Below are positions 1-8,466 of a stretch of 64,000 bases of DNA, in pieces. The stretch is from assembly GCA_030447865.1 (NCBI GenBank), contig JAUJOD010000001.1, positions 916,909 through 980,908 on the forward strand, read 5' to 3'. The DNA comes from Nocardioidaceae bacterium (GTDB lineage: Bacteria; Actinomycetota; Actinomycetes; Propionibacteriales; Nocardioidaceae). A program made the translations under genes and the position numbers. The notes beneath the pieces are model-generated. The model made no database searches. It was not told where the DNA came from and saw only the letters and a program-made list of their open reading frames with translations. How positions within the stretch are numbered: the first letter of the stretch is position 1; each line of letters begins with the position of its first letter.

Positions 1-1374
1 GTTGATCTTGTTGGCGAGCTCGTCACCAGAGTTGTCGGGCTGGTGCTTGCGGTCGCGGTAGTCGACCGGAACCACCGGGAACGGCCGGTCGCCGTAGCGG
101 GCGGTGTCGTAGATCGTCGACTGCGGGATGACCTTGGGTCCGTGGCTACGGGACGTGGACGTCGTGCCGTCAGCCGTCAACGTCGCGGTCGACGAGAGGT
201 CCTTCCACACGATCCGCGGGTCCTGCCTCGTAGTGGCGGCCTTTGACTCGATCACCAGGGTCGAGACGTTGCCGGCAGCGATGGTGCCGATGGTCCAGGT
301 GATCGTCTTCTTGTCGGTCGAGATCGTTGCGGCTGGGCTACCTGGGCTGGTCTGCGTGAACCTCGAGCTGGGTGCTGCGGCCACCGTGACGCTCACATCA
401 TTGAACGCCCGGTCAGTGAGGTTGCGGACGAAGACGCGCGAGGGGTAGGTGTCGCCTGGCTTCACCCACCCGACGGCGGATACGAAGCTGTTCTCCACGA
501 TCAGGCCGGTCGGGGGAGTGCTGATCGGCACGGAGCCGGCGCCGGCGCGCTGTGCGGCGAACTCTCCCTGGTCCGGGTCTTGGTACTTCGCGTTGACTGC
601 CTCGGCGGCAAGCGTGAGCTGGTAACCGCTCTCGGCACCAGCCTTCAGGTCCTTAGTGAAGGTGCCGGGGATCGTCTTGCTGAAGTCGCCGTTCTCCTCA
701 GCTGTTACGCCGTCGACGCTGCCGAGGACTGTGCCGTCTGCCATGACGAGGCGCAGGTCGAACGTGGCCGGCACGCCGGTCTTGGTGGCGCCGGTGTTGG
801 CGGTGGCGTCCAGCTCGTGCACGTTGCCGTTCACGGTGATGTCGTCGCCCGGTGCGTAGCTCGTCTTGGCGGCCGCGACGTTGGCGCCGAGCAGGTTGTG
901 GCCGAACTGCGCCTCGCCGGCCTTTGCGCTGTCGGCCACGACGACCATCCGGATCTCGCCTGCTGGCCAGGTGTTGTCGGGCTTGATGCCAACGCTGTAC
1001 TCGTTCGGCTTGCTCCGCTTGGTCGTGTCAAGAGTGGTGAACGGTTCCGTCGCATCGGCGGCGTACAGCTCGACCTTGACTGTGGTCGCCGCCTCCGACA
1101 GCGTGAAAACGGCGAAGCCGCAGTCTTCCCGGGTGTAGAAGGGGTTGGACGACACGTTGAGTGCGCTGCCGGTGCAAGCCGGCTGAGGCAGGGGGTACTT
1201 GTAAAACAAGAAGCCCGACGCCGTGGCTGCACCGCTTGGCGCAGCCGCCTCCGGCGACGCTGCTGGTGACGCAGCGCTGGCCGTGGTGGCCGGCGAGACG
1301 AGCGCCAGCATCAGGAGAGCAGCCAGCAGGCTGACAAGAGAACGGGGCGTTCCAGCAAGGCGGCGAGCGGCCAT
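1..1374 (-). CDS. Secreted protein, C-terminus beyond window (possible M6-type metalloprotease)
   Basis: The frame is open for 458 codons from an ATG at 1374 to the window edge, so the C-terminus is missing. The N-terminus is a signal peptide: an MAARR start, a hydrophobic core (LVSLLAALLMLALV) and an Ala-rich cleavage region, followed by an Ala/Pro linker. Two beta-rich, immunoglobulin-like stretches follow, and a third segment (VKPGDTYPSRVFVRNLTD) resembles DUF11-type repeats. The last visible residues (VPVDYRDRKHQPDNSGDELA) resemble the segment before the catalytic domain of immune-inhibitor-A-like M6 peptidases. No HExxH motif is inside the window, so the peptidase call is inference; export is well supported. 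Confidence 0.7.
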   Translation of the reverse strand, partial: MAARRLAGTPRSLVSLLAALLMLALVSPATTASAASPAASPEAAAPSGAATASGFLFYKYPLPQPACTGSALNVSSNPFYTREDCGFAVFTLSEAATTVKVELYAADATEPFTTLDTTKRSKPNEYSVGIKPDNTWPAGEIRMVVVADSAKAGEAQFGHNLLGANVAAAKTSYAPGDDITVNGNVHELDATANTGATKTGVPATFDLRLVMADGTVLGSVDGVTAEENGDFSKTIPGTFTKDLKAGAESGYQLTLAAEAVNAKYQDPDQGEFAAQRAGAGSVPISTPPTGLIVENSFVSAVGWVKPGDTYPSRVFVRNLTDRAFNDVSVTVAAAPSSRFTQTSPGSPAATISTDKKTITWTIGTIAAGNVSTLVIESKAATTRQDPRIVWKDLSSTATLTADGTTSTSRSHGPKVIPQSTIYDTARYGDRPFPVVPVDYRDRKHQPDNSGDELANKIN

Positions 1375-1399
1375 CGTGTGACGTCCTAATGTGTTCGAG

Positions 1400-1415
1400 C
1401 GCGCGCTAGCGCGCG
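1400..1415. promoter_or_regulatory. Perfect 16-bp palindrome upstream of secreted protein
   Basis: CGCGCGCTAGCGCGCG is self-complementary and lies 26-41 nt upstream of the start codon at 1374. It could be an operator or a 5'-UTR hairpin. GC-rich DNA makes chance palindromes likelier than usual. Confidence 0.35.
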
Positions 1416-1499
1416 GAAACTAAGCGGCTTGACTCCACAACGACCCAAACCGGACAAAGTTACGCCGACCCGGTGGTGACTTTCCGGGCCAGGCAGCAC

Positions 1500-2423
1500 T
1501 CAGCGCTGCGCAGCCTCCACCGCGGCCAGCCACGTCTCGGCGAAGGCAGCGCCGTCGACTGCGGTGACCACTCGGCACGGCAGCCCGTCCTCGTACGGTT
1601 CGAAGCGCAGGACCTCGGCCTCTAGCACTGGCTCAAGCGTCATCGGCGATACGGTCACGCCCGACCAGCCCACCGCCACAGCGCACGTCAGCGGGTCGTG
1701 ATGAAAGTTGAGCAGGTCATCAGCCAGGCCAGGATGGGAGGCAGCAAGTGCTGCGGCGTCCCTGTCGGCGGCGTAGGCCAGCGCCTGTCGAGCAAGTAGG
1801 TTCCCGAGCTCGCCTGACGCCCGGAGCCGCGGCAGATCGACGGCCCGCAGCTGGGCGCGCGCGGTCACCGCGATCGGCACCCAGGTGACCGAAGCATGCC
1901 GAAGGAGCGTGATCGCAGCGGCTGTGTCGCACTGGACGTTCCAGTCCCGCTCAGGCGCCCATGGCGGCAGATCGGGGTCGAGGGGGCCAGTCCAGCCGCC
2001 CATGGCAATCACCCGTGCACCGCCCAACCGGCCAGGGCGAGCGTTCTCGAGCCTGGCGAGGTTCGTATACGGGCCGATCGCGGCAAGAGTCGCGCGCCGG
2101 TCGATGCTCTCCTCGAGCAGGTCGAGCGCTGCGTCCGGTGGTGACAGGTACGGCGCGACCGGCGCTGTCCAGTAGCGGTCATGGTCAGGGGTGTCGCCCA
2201 TCGGCAGCGACGTCGTACCGGAGACGGCGGCTCCGGACGCCAGCCGTACGTCGTCCCGTCCGGCGAGATGAAGGAAGTGTCGGAGGTATCCAGCCCGCCG
2301 ACCGTCGGGATCGGCTGTCGTAGTGATGCCGGTGATCTCCACACCGGGCCATCCGAGCACCATGGCGAGCGCACACGCGTCGTCAGGATCCCCGGCGAAG
2401 TCGGTGTCGATGTGCAACAGCAT
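1500..2423 (-). CDS. Inosine-uridine-type nucleoside hydrolase
   Basis: The 307-aa product matches the usual 300-320 aa length of the family. The N-terminal IDTDFAGDPDDACAL is the Asp-rich Ca2+/ribose-binding motif (DTDxGxDD type) of nucleoside N-ribohydrolases. A late HHDPLTCAVAVG segment fits the final Asp ligand of the active site. The enzyme would cleave the N-glycosidic bond of ribonucleosides for salvage in the cytoplasm. The start at 2423 puts the motif at residues 5-19, as expected. Purine or pyrimidine preference cannot be read from sequence. Confidence 0.85.
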   Translation of the reverse strand: MLLHIDTDFAGDPDDACALAMVLGWPGVEITGITTTADPDGRRAGYLRHFLHLAGRDDVRLASGAAVSGTTSLPMGDTPDHDRYWTAPVAPYLSPPDAALDLLEESIDRRATLAAIGPYTNLARLENARPGRLGGARVIAMGGWTGPLDPDLPPWAPERDWNVQCDTAAAITLLRHASVTWVPIAVTARAQLRAVDLPRLRASGELGNLLARQALAYAADRDAAALAASHPGLADDLLNFHHDPLTCAVAVGWSGVTVSPMTLEPVLEAEVLRFEPYEDGLPCRVVTAVDGAAFAETWLAAVEAAQR

Positions 2424-2468
2424 CGGCTCTAGCGCCCGTGGGTGCGGTGCAGCCTGGCCCGCTCTGGT

Positions 2469-3545
2469 CTACTGGCTCCACCGCAGCAAGGCGGCAGCCG
2501 GAGCGCCGTCGAGCACCCTGCCGGGAACGATCACGACCTCGGCGGCGGTCCGCACCGCAGCCGCCACAAGCACCTGGTCCAGCGGAACACTCGCGCCGGT
2601 CTCGAGCCCGAGGTTCAACCCCCGGTGCTCAGCCGGACGGACGTTCTCTCGGCGGCTGCCGACCGGGTCGAGCAGGAGCGTGCCGACCTGGCCGATCACG
2701 AACGCGTCGAGCAGTGCCTTGGTACCAGTTGCCACCGCGTCGCCGCGACCTCGACGCTCTTCGTACTGGCGCACCCAGCCCAGCCGCCGCTCGACCACCT
2801 CCGCACGCAGGACATCGGCCACCGCGGCCTCCAGCGCCTCTCGGGAGCTACCCGCTGCGCGGCCGCCAGCCTCGACCTGCACCGTGCACTCGCCGGCCTT
2901 GGTGCCGAGCGCATCCTGAATCTCAACTCGGGCGCGCTCATCGCCGGCGAGTACGACGAGCGGTACGCCATCAGCCACCTGCCGGTCGATCAGCTCGGCG
3001 GTCTGGCGGGCGTTGCGGCGCCACACCTCCTCGGTGTGGTTCTGGTAGTGGTCTTGGGCCCAGCCTCCGACCTTCACCTTGTGGATGTGCTCTGTCTCAC
3101 CATGAATCGTCGTGGTCTCGTCGGGTTCTCGATTGGAGGCCCGGTAGACCTCGATGTCGCTGCCCTCGCGGTCGGCTACGACCAGCAGAAAGGGGGTCGA
3201 GGCGTCCTGCAACCTCACCCACATGGCGACGTCCGGCAGTGGGCTCCAGCTGGCGACGGGGGCGTCGAGTCGCTCCTGCACCATGTCGTCGAAACAGACG
3301 GCTGCCTCCGTCGCGACCAGGAGGCGAGCCAGCGGCGCCAGCTTGTCGATCGGTTCATCCAATCTCGCTCGGAGCTGCTGGACTACCGGTTGCGGTGCGC
3401 CCGCGGCCTGCAGCTGCTGTAACGCCTCGTCGACGCGCAGGCTGCGCTGCCCAGTGCCGTCATCCCCGTCTTGGCTCACGTCGACCAAGACGCTGGCAAA
3501 GGGTCCAGGCTGGTCGAACAAGTCAGTAAGGGAATCGGTGCGCAT
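2469..3545 (-). CDS. Rv2629-like baeRF-family protein
   Basis: The 358-aa protein aligns by eye with mycobacterial Rv2629 (dormancy regulon) over its whole length: an N-terminal GPFASVLVDVSQD, a central segment (HKVKVGGWAQDHYQNHTEE), and a C-terminus ending in an LLRW-type motif. Rv2629 belongs to the bacterial archaeo-eukaryotic release-factor-like (baeRF) superfamily, which is related to eRF1 and Vms1 and thought to act at ribosomes under stress. Membership is from family knowledge and function is inference. The gene is monocistronic, between a nucleoside hydrolase and an SDR. Confidence 0.75.
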   Translation of the reverse strand: MRTDSLTDLFDQPGPFASVLVDVSQDGDDGTGQRSLRVDEALQQLQAAGAPQPVVQQLRARLDEPIDKLAPLARLLVATEAAVCFDDMVQERLDAPVASWSPLPDVAMWVRLQDASTPFLLVVADREGSDIEVYRASNREPDETTTIHGETEHIHKVKVGGWAQDHYQNHTEEVWRRNARQTAELIDRQVADGVPLVVLAGDERARVEIQDALGTKAGECTVQVEAGGRAAGSSREALEAAVADVLRAEVVERRLGWVRQYEERRGRGDAVATGTKALLDAFVIGQVGTLLLDPVGSRRENVRPAEHRGLNLGLETGASVPLDQVLVAAAVRTAAEVVIVPGRVLDGAPAAALLRWSQ

Positions 3546-3590
3546 GGCATGCCTCTCGGTCGTAGCTGGACTCGTTCGGTCTCGGCGCTG

Positions 3591-4385
3591 TCACACGTCG
3601 CGCCAGCTTGCGTCGGCCGCGTCGTGTCCGTGTGCCGCCATACCCATGAGCCCGCCGTCGACGACCACTGAGGTCCCGGTGACGTACGCCGATCTCGGTG
3701 ACGCCAAGAAGCCGATGACCGAGGCGACCTCGTTGACGTGTCCAGGGCGGCCGAGTGGGTTGCCGGGGCGCTCCTCGAAGTAGGCGTCCGCCTCATCTTT
3801 GCCGGTCATCGGTGTGGCGATCTCGCCGGGAGCCACCGAGTTCACCGTTATGGCGTACCGGGAGAGCTCCAGCGCGAGCACCTTGGTGAGCATTCCCAGA
3901 CCGCCCTTGGCCGCGCAGTACGCCGCCGACCCGACGCGGGGGACATGTTCGTGGACGCTCGTTACGTTGATGATGCGGCCGCCATGACCGTCTGACACGA
4001 GATGACGAGCCGCTCGTTGCGCGCAGAGGAACGCACCGTCGAGGTCGGTCGCCAGCAGTTCGCGCCAGCGGTCGTACGACATGTCGAGCGCCGGCTCACT
4101 CTGACCGGTGCCCGCGTTGTTGACAAGTACTCCCAGGCCGCCGAGCTGACCGGTGAGCTCGTCGACGATGTCGCCGGTGTGGGGAGATGTGAGGTCTTGC
4201 TGCAGCACGAAACACTTGGCACCCCGCCGCTCGATCTCCTCTCGGGTGTGCCCGGCGCCTGCTGCGTCAGTGTGGAAGGTGATGCCGACATCGAAGCCCT
4301 CGGTGGCCAGCAGCTCTGCGGTCGCTTGCCCAATGCCGGAGTCTGCTCCGGTGATGATCGCCTTGCGGGGATATGCGCCCGTCAT
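3591..4385 (-). CDS. SDR-family oxidoreductase
   Basis: A classical 264-aa short-chain dehydrogenase/reductase. The cofactor motif TGADSGIG is at residues 12-19, NNAG is central, and the active site is a Ser followed by YCAAK. The C-terminal VTGTSVVVDGGL is the usual substrate-loop end of the glucose-1-dehydrogenase/FabG-like group. It should bind NAD(P)H and reduce or oxidise a carbonyl/alcohol; the substrate cannot be predicted. It reads divergently from the DUF4383 gene. Confidence 0.85.
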   Translation of the reverse strand: MTGAYPRKAIITGADSGIGQATAELLATEGFDVGITFHTDAAGAGHTREEIERRGAKCFVLQQDLTSPHTGDIVDELTGQLGGLGVLVNNAGTGQSEPALDMSYDRWRELLATDLDGAFLCAQRAARHLVSDGHGGRIINVTSVHEHVPRVGSAAYCAAKGGLGMLTKVLALELSRYAITVNSVAPGEIATPMTGKDEADAYFEERPGNPLGRPGHVNEVASVIGFLASPRSAYVTGTSVVVDGGLMGMAAHGHDAADASWRDV

Positions 4386-4549
4386 GTGGCCTCCTTGGTG
4401 TCGTGAATCGCCGTACCCCCGCCTAGGACGGCCAAACCGGCCCCCCGATTACGCGCTGCCGCTTCGGCACGGCGCGAGCATGCTGTCCCCGGTAGATGGG
4501 TAACCTGAGACCTGACGCACCTTCGACTACCCCCGTCAGGAGTAACAAC

Positions 4550-5017
4550 ATGTCATCTCGGAACTCTGGTCACGCGGGCGACGGCGGCTACGGAGACAAC
4601 TCGCTTCTCCGCAAAGCGGCTATGGCCGTCGGCGCGGTCTTTCTTCTCGTCGGCGTCCTAGGCTTCGTCCCGGGCATCACTTCCAACTTCGACCAGATGG
4701 AGTTCGCCGGTCACGAGTCGGGCGCCAAGCTGCTCGACTTGTTCCAGGTCTCGGTGCTCCACAACATCGTGCACCTGCTCTTCGGCGTCGCCGGACTCGC
4801 TCTGGCCAGGACGGTCTCGGGCGCCCGGAACTACCTCGTGGGCGGCGGCATCATCTACCTGGTGCTGTGGCTTTATGGGTTGGTGGTCGGCCAGGAGAGC
4901 AACGCCAACTTCGTGCCGTTGAACAACGCTGACGACTGGCTGCACCTTGTGCTTGGTGTCGCGATGATCGGGCTCGGGTTGGCCCTTTCCCGCGACAACT
5001 CCAGGGCGACCGCCTGA
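4550..5017 (+). CDS. DUF4383-family membrane protein
   Basis: The ATG at 4550 has an AGGAG ribosome site 7 nt upstream (4538-4542), better than the in-frame ATG 54 nt earlier, giving 155 aa. After a hydrophilic N-terminus there are four hydrophobic helices (around AMAVGAVFLLVGVLGFV, NIVHLLFGVAGLAL, YLVGGGIIYLVLWLYGLVV and WLHLVLGVAMIGLGLAL). Conserved His residues (LHNIVHL, WLHLVLG) are typical of DUF4383 proteins. It is an inner-membrane protein of unknown function. Confidence 0.8.
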   Translation: MSSRNSGHAGDGGYGDNSLLRKAAMAVGAVFLLVGVLGFVPGITSNFDQMEFAGHESGAKLLDLFQVSVLHNIVHLLFGVAGLALARTVSGARNYLVGGGIIYLVLWLYGLVVGQESNANFVPLNNADDWLHLVLGVAMIGLGLALSRDNSRATA

Positions 5018-5049
5018 TCGCACCTAATCAGCACAGTTTCGGCTGTCGT

Positions 5050-5100
5050 TGTGCCGCCTGCCTTGCTCAGACGCCCGTTGTGAGAAGTGCAGGCGGCACA
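5050..5100. terminator. Perfect 12-bp inverted repeat, terminator-like
   Basis: TGTGCCGCCTGC (5050-5061) is matched by its exact complement GCAGGCGGCACA (5089-5100), with a 27-nt loop. It sits between the DUF4383 gene and the DNA glycosylase gene. There is no U-tract, so it may be a factor-assisted terminator or an RNA structure. Confidence 0.45.
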
Positions 5101-5121
5101 CGCACGTTACGACGGTGACCA

Positions 5122-5631
5122 GTGCGGGTTCTTCCTGATGTCCTCGCTCCCGGCCTTTCCGTCGTGTTCGCCGCCCCAGCCGTCGGCGAGTGCGCCGCCG
5201 ACCGGGGCCACTACTACGCCGGGCCTAACAACGCCTTCTGGCGGCTGATCCACGAGTCGGGCCTGTCACCCCGCTTGCTGGAGCCGGTCGAGGACGCCAC
5301 CTTGCCGACGTACGGCGTGGGGCTCGCCGACGTCGTGAAGGACCGCGACGACGTCACCGAGGGCGGTCCTGCCTTCGCCGTCGACTCGTTCGTGACAAGG
5401 ATCGAGCGCTGGTCGCCCCAATGGGTGGGCTTCAACGGCAAGATGGTGGGGCAGGCAGTTGCTCGGGCGCTCGGCCACCGGGAGCCTCCGCTGGGGCCGG
5501 TTGAGTGGACGATCGGCGGCGCTGAGGTCTTCGTCCTGCCGAGCAGCAGCGGCGCCAACCGGCGCCGCGACTATGACGGTCGGGCGACGCGGCTGGAGTG
5601 GTGGCGCGAGCTGGCCGACTACGTCAGGTGA
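5122..5631 (+). CDS. Mug/TDG-like uracil-DNA glycosylase superfamily protein
   Basis: The 169-aa protein has the layout of mismatch-specific uracil/thymine-DNA glycosylases: an N-terminal beta strand with FAAPA, the HYYAGPNNAFWRLIHESGL segment that follows the catalytic loop in this family, YGVGLADVV, and a C-terminal VLPSSSGAN motif matching the minor-groove loop (VLPSxS). The Asn of the GINPG motif of E. coli Mug is not evident at FAAPA, so specificity may differ. The next gene follows after 6 nt and is probably co-transcribed; both look like base-excision functions. Confidence 0.75.
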   Translation: MRVLPDVLAPGLSVVFAAPAVGECAADRGHYYAGPNNAFWRLIHESGLSPRLLEPVEDATLPTYGVGLADVVKDRDDVTEGGPAFAVDSFVTRIERWSPQWVGFNGKMVGQAVARALGHREPPLGPVEWTIGGAEVFVLPSSSGANRRRDYDGRATRLEWWRELADYVR

Positions 5632-5637
5632 CTCCTC

Positions 5638-6129
5638 ATGCAGACGTTCCTGCCGGACCCCGACTTCCGCCGCTGCGCCGTACTGCTTGACGACAAGCGG
5701 CTCGGCAAGCAGCGCGTCGAGACGTTGCAGATCATGCAGGTCCTCGTCAAACTCCGCTGGAACGGCCAGATCGGTGCGATCGAGGAGTTCGAGCCGCGTG
5801 GCTGGCGCAACCATCCAGCGGTGTTGATGTGGACCGGCTACGAACTCGCGTTGTTGTCCTACCAGCGGCACGTGTGCGAGGAGTGGACGTCCCGCGGCTA
5901 CCGGGACACCTGTTTTCCCAAGACACTGGGTTTGGTGCAGCGACGGCATGGCGAGCGGGTTCCGGAGTCCGTCTATCCGCCGTGGCTCGGCGATGAGCAG
6001 CTACACCGCTCTCACCAGTCCAACCTGATTCGCAAGGATCCCGACCATTATCGGCCCCTGTTTCCTGGCATCTCGGCGGACGAGCCCTACGTGTGGCCAG
6101 TAAGTAGGCAGGATCTCGAAGACCTGTGA
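5638..6129 (+). CDS. MSMEG_6728-family (pyrimidine-dimer glycosylase-like) protein
   Basis: The 163-aa product begins MQTFLPDPDF and continues with LDDKRLGKQRVET and RGWRNHPAVLMWTGYE, the conserved core of actinobacterial MSMEG_6728-type proteins, which are distantly related to T4 endonuclease V-like pyrimidine-dimer glycosylases. It lies 6 nt after the Mug-like gene. A DNA-repair role is inferred from that relationship and the neighbour; no catalytic test can be made from sequence. Confidence 0.75.
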   Translation: MQTFLPDPDFRRCAVLLDDKRLGKQRVETLQIMQVLVKLRWNGQIGAIEEFEPRGWRNHPAVLMWTGYELALLSYQRHVCEEWTSRGYRDTCFPKTLGLVQRRHGERVPESVYPPWLGDEQLHRSHQSNLIRKDPDHYRPLFPGISADEPYVWPVSRQDLEDL

Positions 6130-6183
6130 CGCCGCGTGTCGGCGCTTTGGCATCAGTTAGCAGTGAGCGGGTACTGCGCTGGC

Positions 6184-6312
6184 ATGTCTGCCATGCCTCC
6201 CGAGCCGGTTGAAGACGAACAAGGCTCCGACGACTACGAAGACCAAGACGCCGAGCCCACCTCCACGGCGCCGGCGGAGAACAATCCCACGGTTCCTGAC
6301 CCACCCGACTGA
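6184..6312 (+). CDS. Possible 42-aa acidic small protein
   Basis: A short frame from ATG 6184 encodes 42 residues rich in Glu, Asp, Pro and Thr (MPPEPVEDEQGSDDYEDQD), with no hydrophobic segment. It lies in the 276-nt gap between the MSMEG_6728-family gene and the cupredoxin gene. The ribosome site is weak (GAGCGGG far upstream), so it may not be translated. Confidence 0.25.
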   Translation: MSAMPPEPVEDEQGSDDYEDQDAEPTSTAPAENNPTVPDPPD

Positions 6313-6405
6313 CGGCGCTGGACGCAGCGGCAATCTGTGTGCGCTTCGGCGCCGAATCCCTGGTAGCGGACACTCCGGTCCGCCTAACTTCCCAGGAGGC
6401 CGCAC

Positions 6406-6846
6406 GTGTCGGCTAAGTCAGGTTTTGTCTCACTCGCGCTCGTCGGTCTACTCGTCGGCGCCACTGGTTGCAGCGCAGACGACGCGTCTTCAGACAGCGA
6501 AGCTCAGGAGACCACGGCGTCCACTGCGTCTTCCTCCTCCTCATCGCCCAGCGAGCCTTCGGAAAGCAAGAAGGCCAAGCCGTCTGCCCCGGCTGAGGAA
6601 ACTGCAGAGATCACGATCGTGGACTTCCAGTTCCAAGGCCCCGACTCGGTTGCGCCAGGCACTGAAATCACCGTCACCAACGAGGACAGCGCACCTCATA
6701 CCGTCACCGCTGAGGACGACGGTGGATTCGATGTGACGGTTGCCGGTGGCGAGACGGTGACGTTTACTGCTCCGTCAGAGCCGGGAAGCTTCCCCTACAT
6801 CTGCACCTTCCACCCGGACATGACCGGCACCTTGGTGGTGAAGTGA
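6406..6846 (+). CDS. Cupredoxin-domain lipoprotein
   Basis: The GTG at 6406 is preceded by AGGAGG (6393-6398). The N-terminus is a lipoprotein signal with lipobox ATGC, so Cys22 should be lipidated. A Ser/Thr/Glu-rich linker (about residues 25-65) leads into a plastocyanin-like domain with a full type-1 copper set: His98 (PHTV), Cys133, His136 and Met139 (YICTFHPDM). It is therefore a membrane-tethered extracytoplasmic copper protein, perhaps an electron carrier. It precedes the hydrogenase island by about 120 nt; a functional link is not shown. Confidence 0.85.
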   Translation: MSAKSGFVSLALVGLLVGATGCSADDASSDSEAQETTASTASSSSSSPSEPSESKKAKPSAPAEETAEITIVDFQFQGPDSVAPGTEITVTNEDSAPHTVTAEDDGGFDVTVAGGETVTFTAPSEPGSFPYICTFHPDMTGTLVVK

Positions 6847-6952
6847 CGGCCGCCCAGCCCGCGCTGGTCGTTCGTGCCCCCTCGACACAGGCTGTGGGCG
6901 CGGGCGGTGGCCGCGGTCGGGGTACTCGCTTCGCGGAACAGTGCCGACGCCT

Positions 6953-6964
6953 AGAGTTGCGCGC
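6953..6964 (+). promoter_or_regulatory. Leaderless -10 promoter of ATPase operon
   Basis: TAGAGT (6953-6958) fits the actinobacterial TANNNT -10 box. Transcription would start at or beside the ATG at 6965, giving a leaderless mRNA. No Shine-Dalgarno sequence is present. Confidence 0.5.
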
Positions 6965-7723
6965 ATGCGGGTCGCGTTCGTCGGCAAGGGAGGGGCGGGC
7001 AAATCCTCCATTGCGGGGACCTTCGCACGCCTGCTTGCTCGGCGCGGTGAACAGGTCTTGGCCATCGACACCGATCCGATGCCTGGCCTGGCCTTCGCAC
7101 TTGGGATCGACCACTCCGACAGTGGCATCCCCGATGCGGCCCTCGAGGAGCAGGTCGTCGACGAGCGCAAAACCTACCGGCTTCGGCCAGGGCTGACCGC
7201 TGAGGAAGCCGTCCAGCGGTACTCCGCCGTCGGGCCAGACGGGGTGCGCTTCCTTCAGCTCGGCAAGGCGCGCGGTGTGCGTGGAGAGAACGCACGGTCG
7301 CATCAGGCCTTCCAGCACGTCGTCAAGGGCATCCCCGACGCCGGTTGGAGCATCGTCGGAGATCTTCCGGGTGGCACCCGACAGCCCTTCTTCGGCTGGG
7401 GAAACTTTGCTCGGACGCTTGTGGTTGTGGTCGAGCGGACGCCGGCGTCATTGCTCTCAGGACGGCGGCTGGCCCGCTTGGCCGGCACCGGAAACATCTC
7501 CCGGGTCCTTGCTGTCGCCAACAAGACCACTGGTCGTCACGACGCCGACCTCGTCGAGGAAAGGACGGGCCTACCCGTCATCGGGGCCGTCCCTTTCGAC
7601 CCGTCGGTCAGCGACGGCGACCGAGTCGGCGAAGCGCTGCTCGACCACGACTCGAACGCACCGGCCGTCACCGCTGTCGACGACCTCGTGTCCAGATTGC
7701 TACAGGAGGAGGAGCACGCATGA
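6965..7723 (+). CDS. MinD/CooC-like P-loop ATPase A (no CxC)
   Basis: The 252-aa protein begins MRVAFVGKGGAGKSS, a deviant Walker A motif of the MinD/ArsA/CooC (SIMIBI) class, followed by LAIDTDPMPGLAFALG, the switch-I Asp region. Unlike the other three ATPases of the island it has no CxC pair in the middle; the corresponding stretch reads LQLGKARGVRGENA. The ATG at 6965 is chosen because it starts at the family N-terminus and has a -10 box directly upstream. Its stop overlaps the next ATG (ATGA), so A and B are translationally coupled. It may act with B as a nucleotide-dependent metallochaperone pair (inference). Confidence 0.8.
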   Translation: MRVAFVGKGGAGKSSIAGTFARLLARRGEQVLAIDTDPMPGLAFALGIDHSDSGIPDAALEEQVVDERKTYRLRPGLTAEEAVQRYSAVGPDGVRFLQLGKARGVRGENARSHQAFQHVVKGIPDAGWSIVGDLPGGTRQPFFGWGNFARTLVVVVERTPASLLSGRRLARLAGTGNISRVLAVANKTTGRHDADLVEERTGLPVIGAVPFDPSVSDGDRVGEALLDHDSNAPAVTAVDDLVSRLLQEEEHA

Positions 7724-8466
7724 AGGTTGCTGTAGTCGGGAAGGGCGGGTCGGGAAAGACCACCACGTCGGCGGTCCTGGCCCGCACGTTCGCGCGCACC
7801 GGGATGAAGACGCTGGCGCTCGACTGCGACACCAACCCCAATCTCGGGCTGTCGTTGGGATTTGGGGAGGAGGCCACCGAAGCGCTGATCGGAGTCCGGG
7901 AGGCTGTCGATGCCGGTGAGGAGGAGCACGCCGGGAGCGTTGCCGAGCTCATCGACCGATTCGGGGTCGACGGGCCCGACGGTGTGCGGCTGGCGGTTGT
8001 CAGCGCCATTGAGAACCCAGAGCCCGGCTGTCCATGCTGCGGTATCTCGCCCGAACGGCTACTTGCTCAAATGGAGGACGTCGAAGGGGTAGTAGTCGCT
8101 GACTTTGAGGCCGGGATCGGGACGATCATGCGGATGGGAGATGAGCCGCTCGATGTCGTCGTGATCGTGGCAGAGCCAACTGCGAAGTCCCTCGAGGTGG
8201 CTCGGCGCTCGGCCGATCTGGTCAACCAGCACCAGCTGGGCAGAGTCCTTGTCGCCGCTAACCGCTTACGAGACGACGACGACCTGGCGAGGGTACGTGC
8301 GGCGCTGCCGGGGCTCGAGGTGGTTGCTATCCCCGACGAGCCGGCGATCGCCCTGGCCGAACGGCAAGGGGACGCGCCCCTCGACAGCGCGCCCGACGCC
8401 GCCGGCGTTCGGGCGATGGTTGCCCTCAGTGAGCGGGTGATGGCACCCGCGTCACCGGGTGGGTGA
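7720..8466 (+). CDS. CooC-like nickel-insertion-type ATPase B (CPCC)
   Basis: The 248-aa protein opens MKVAVVGKGGSGKTTT (deviant Walker A) and has LDCDTNPNLGLSLGFG. A Cys cluster, C104-P-C106-C107, sits where CooC carries its CxC metal-binding motif. CooC uses ATP to deliver nickel to carbon monoxide dehydrogenase; no such enzyme is seen here, so the likely client is the hydrogenase or its maturation machinery (inference). The start overlaps the stop of ATPase A by 4 nt, and AGGAGGAG lies just upstream. Its 3' end overlaps the convergent ATPase C gene by 15 bp. Confidence 0.8.
   Translation: MKVAVVGKGGSGKTTTSAVLARTFARTGMKTLALDCDTNPNLGLSLGFGEEATEALIGVREAVDAGEEEHAGSVAELIDRFGVDGPDGVRLAVVSAIENPEPGCPCCGISPERLLAQMEDVEGVVVADFEAGIGTIMRMGDEPLDVVVIVAEPTAKSLEVARRSADLVNQHQLGRVLVAANRLRDDDDLARVRAALPGLEVVAIPDEPAIALAERQGDAPLDSAPDAAGVRAMVALSERVMAPASPGG

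Noticed and set aside
580-1269. Plus-strand frame of 229 codons near the window start
   Set aside because: It lies opposite the secreted-protein gene, which has a signal peptide and continuous beta-rich domains.
2438-3529. Long plus-strand frame (363 codons) opposite the baeRF gene
   Set aside because: Arg/Pro/Ser-rich composition without domains; the minus-strand gene matches Rv2629.
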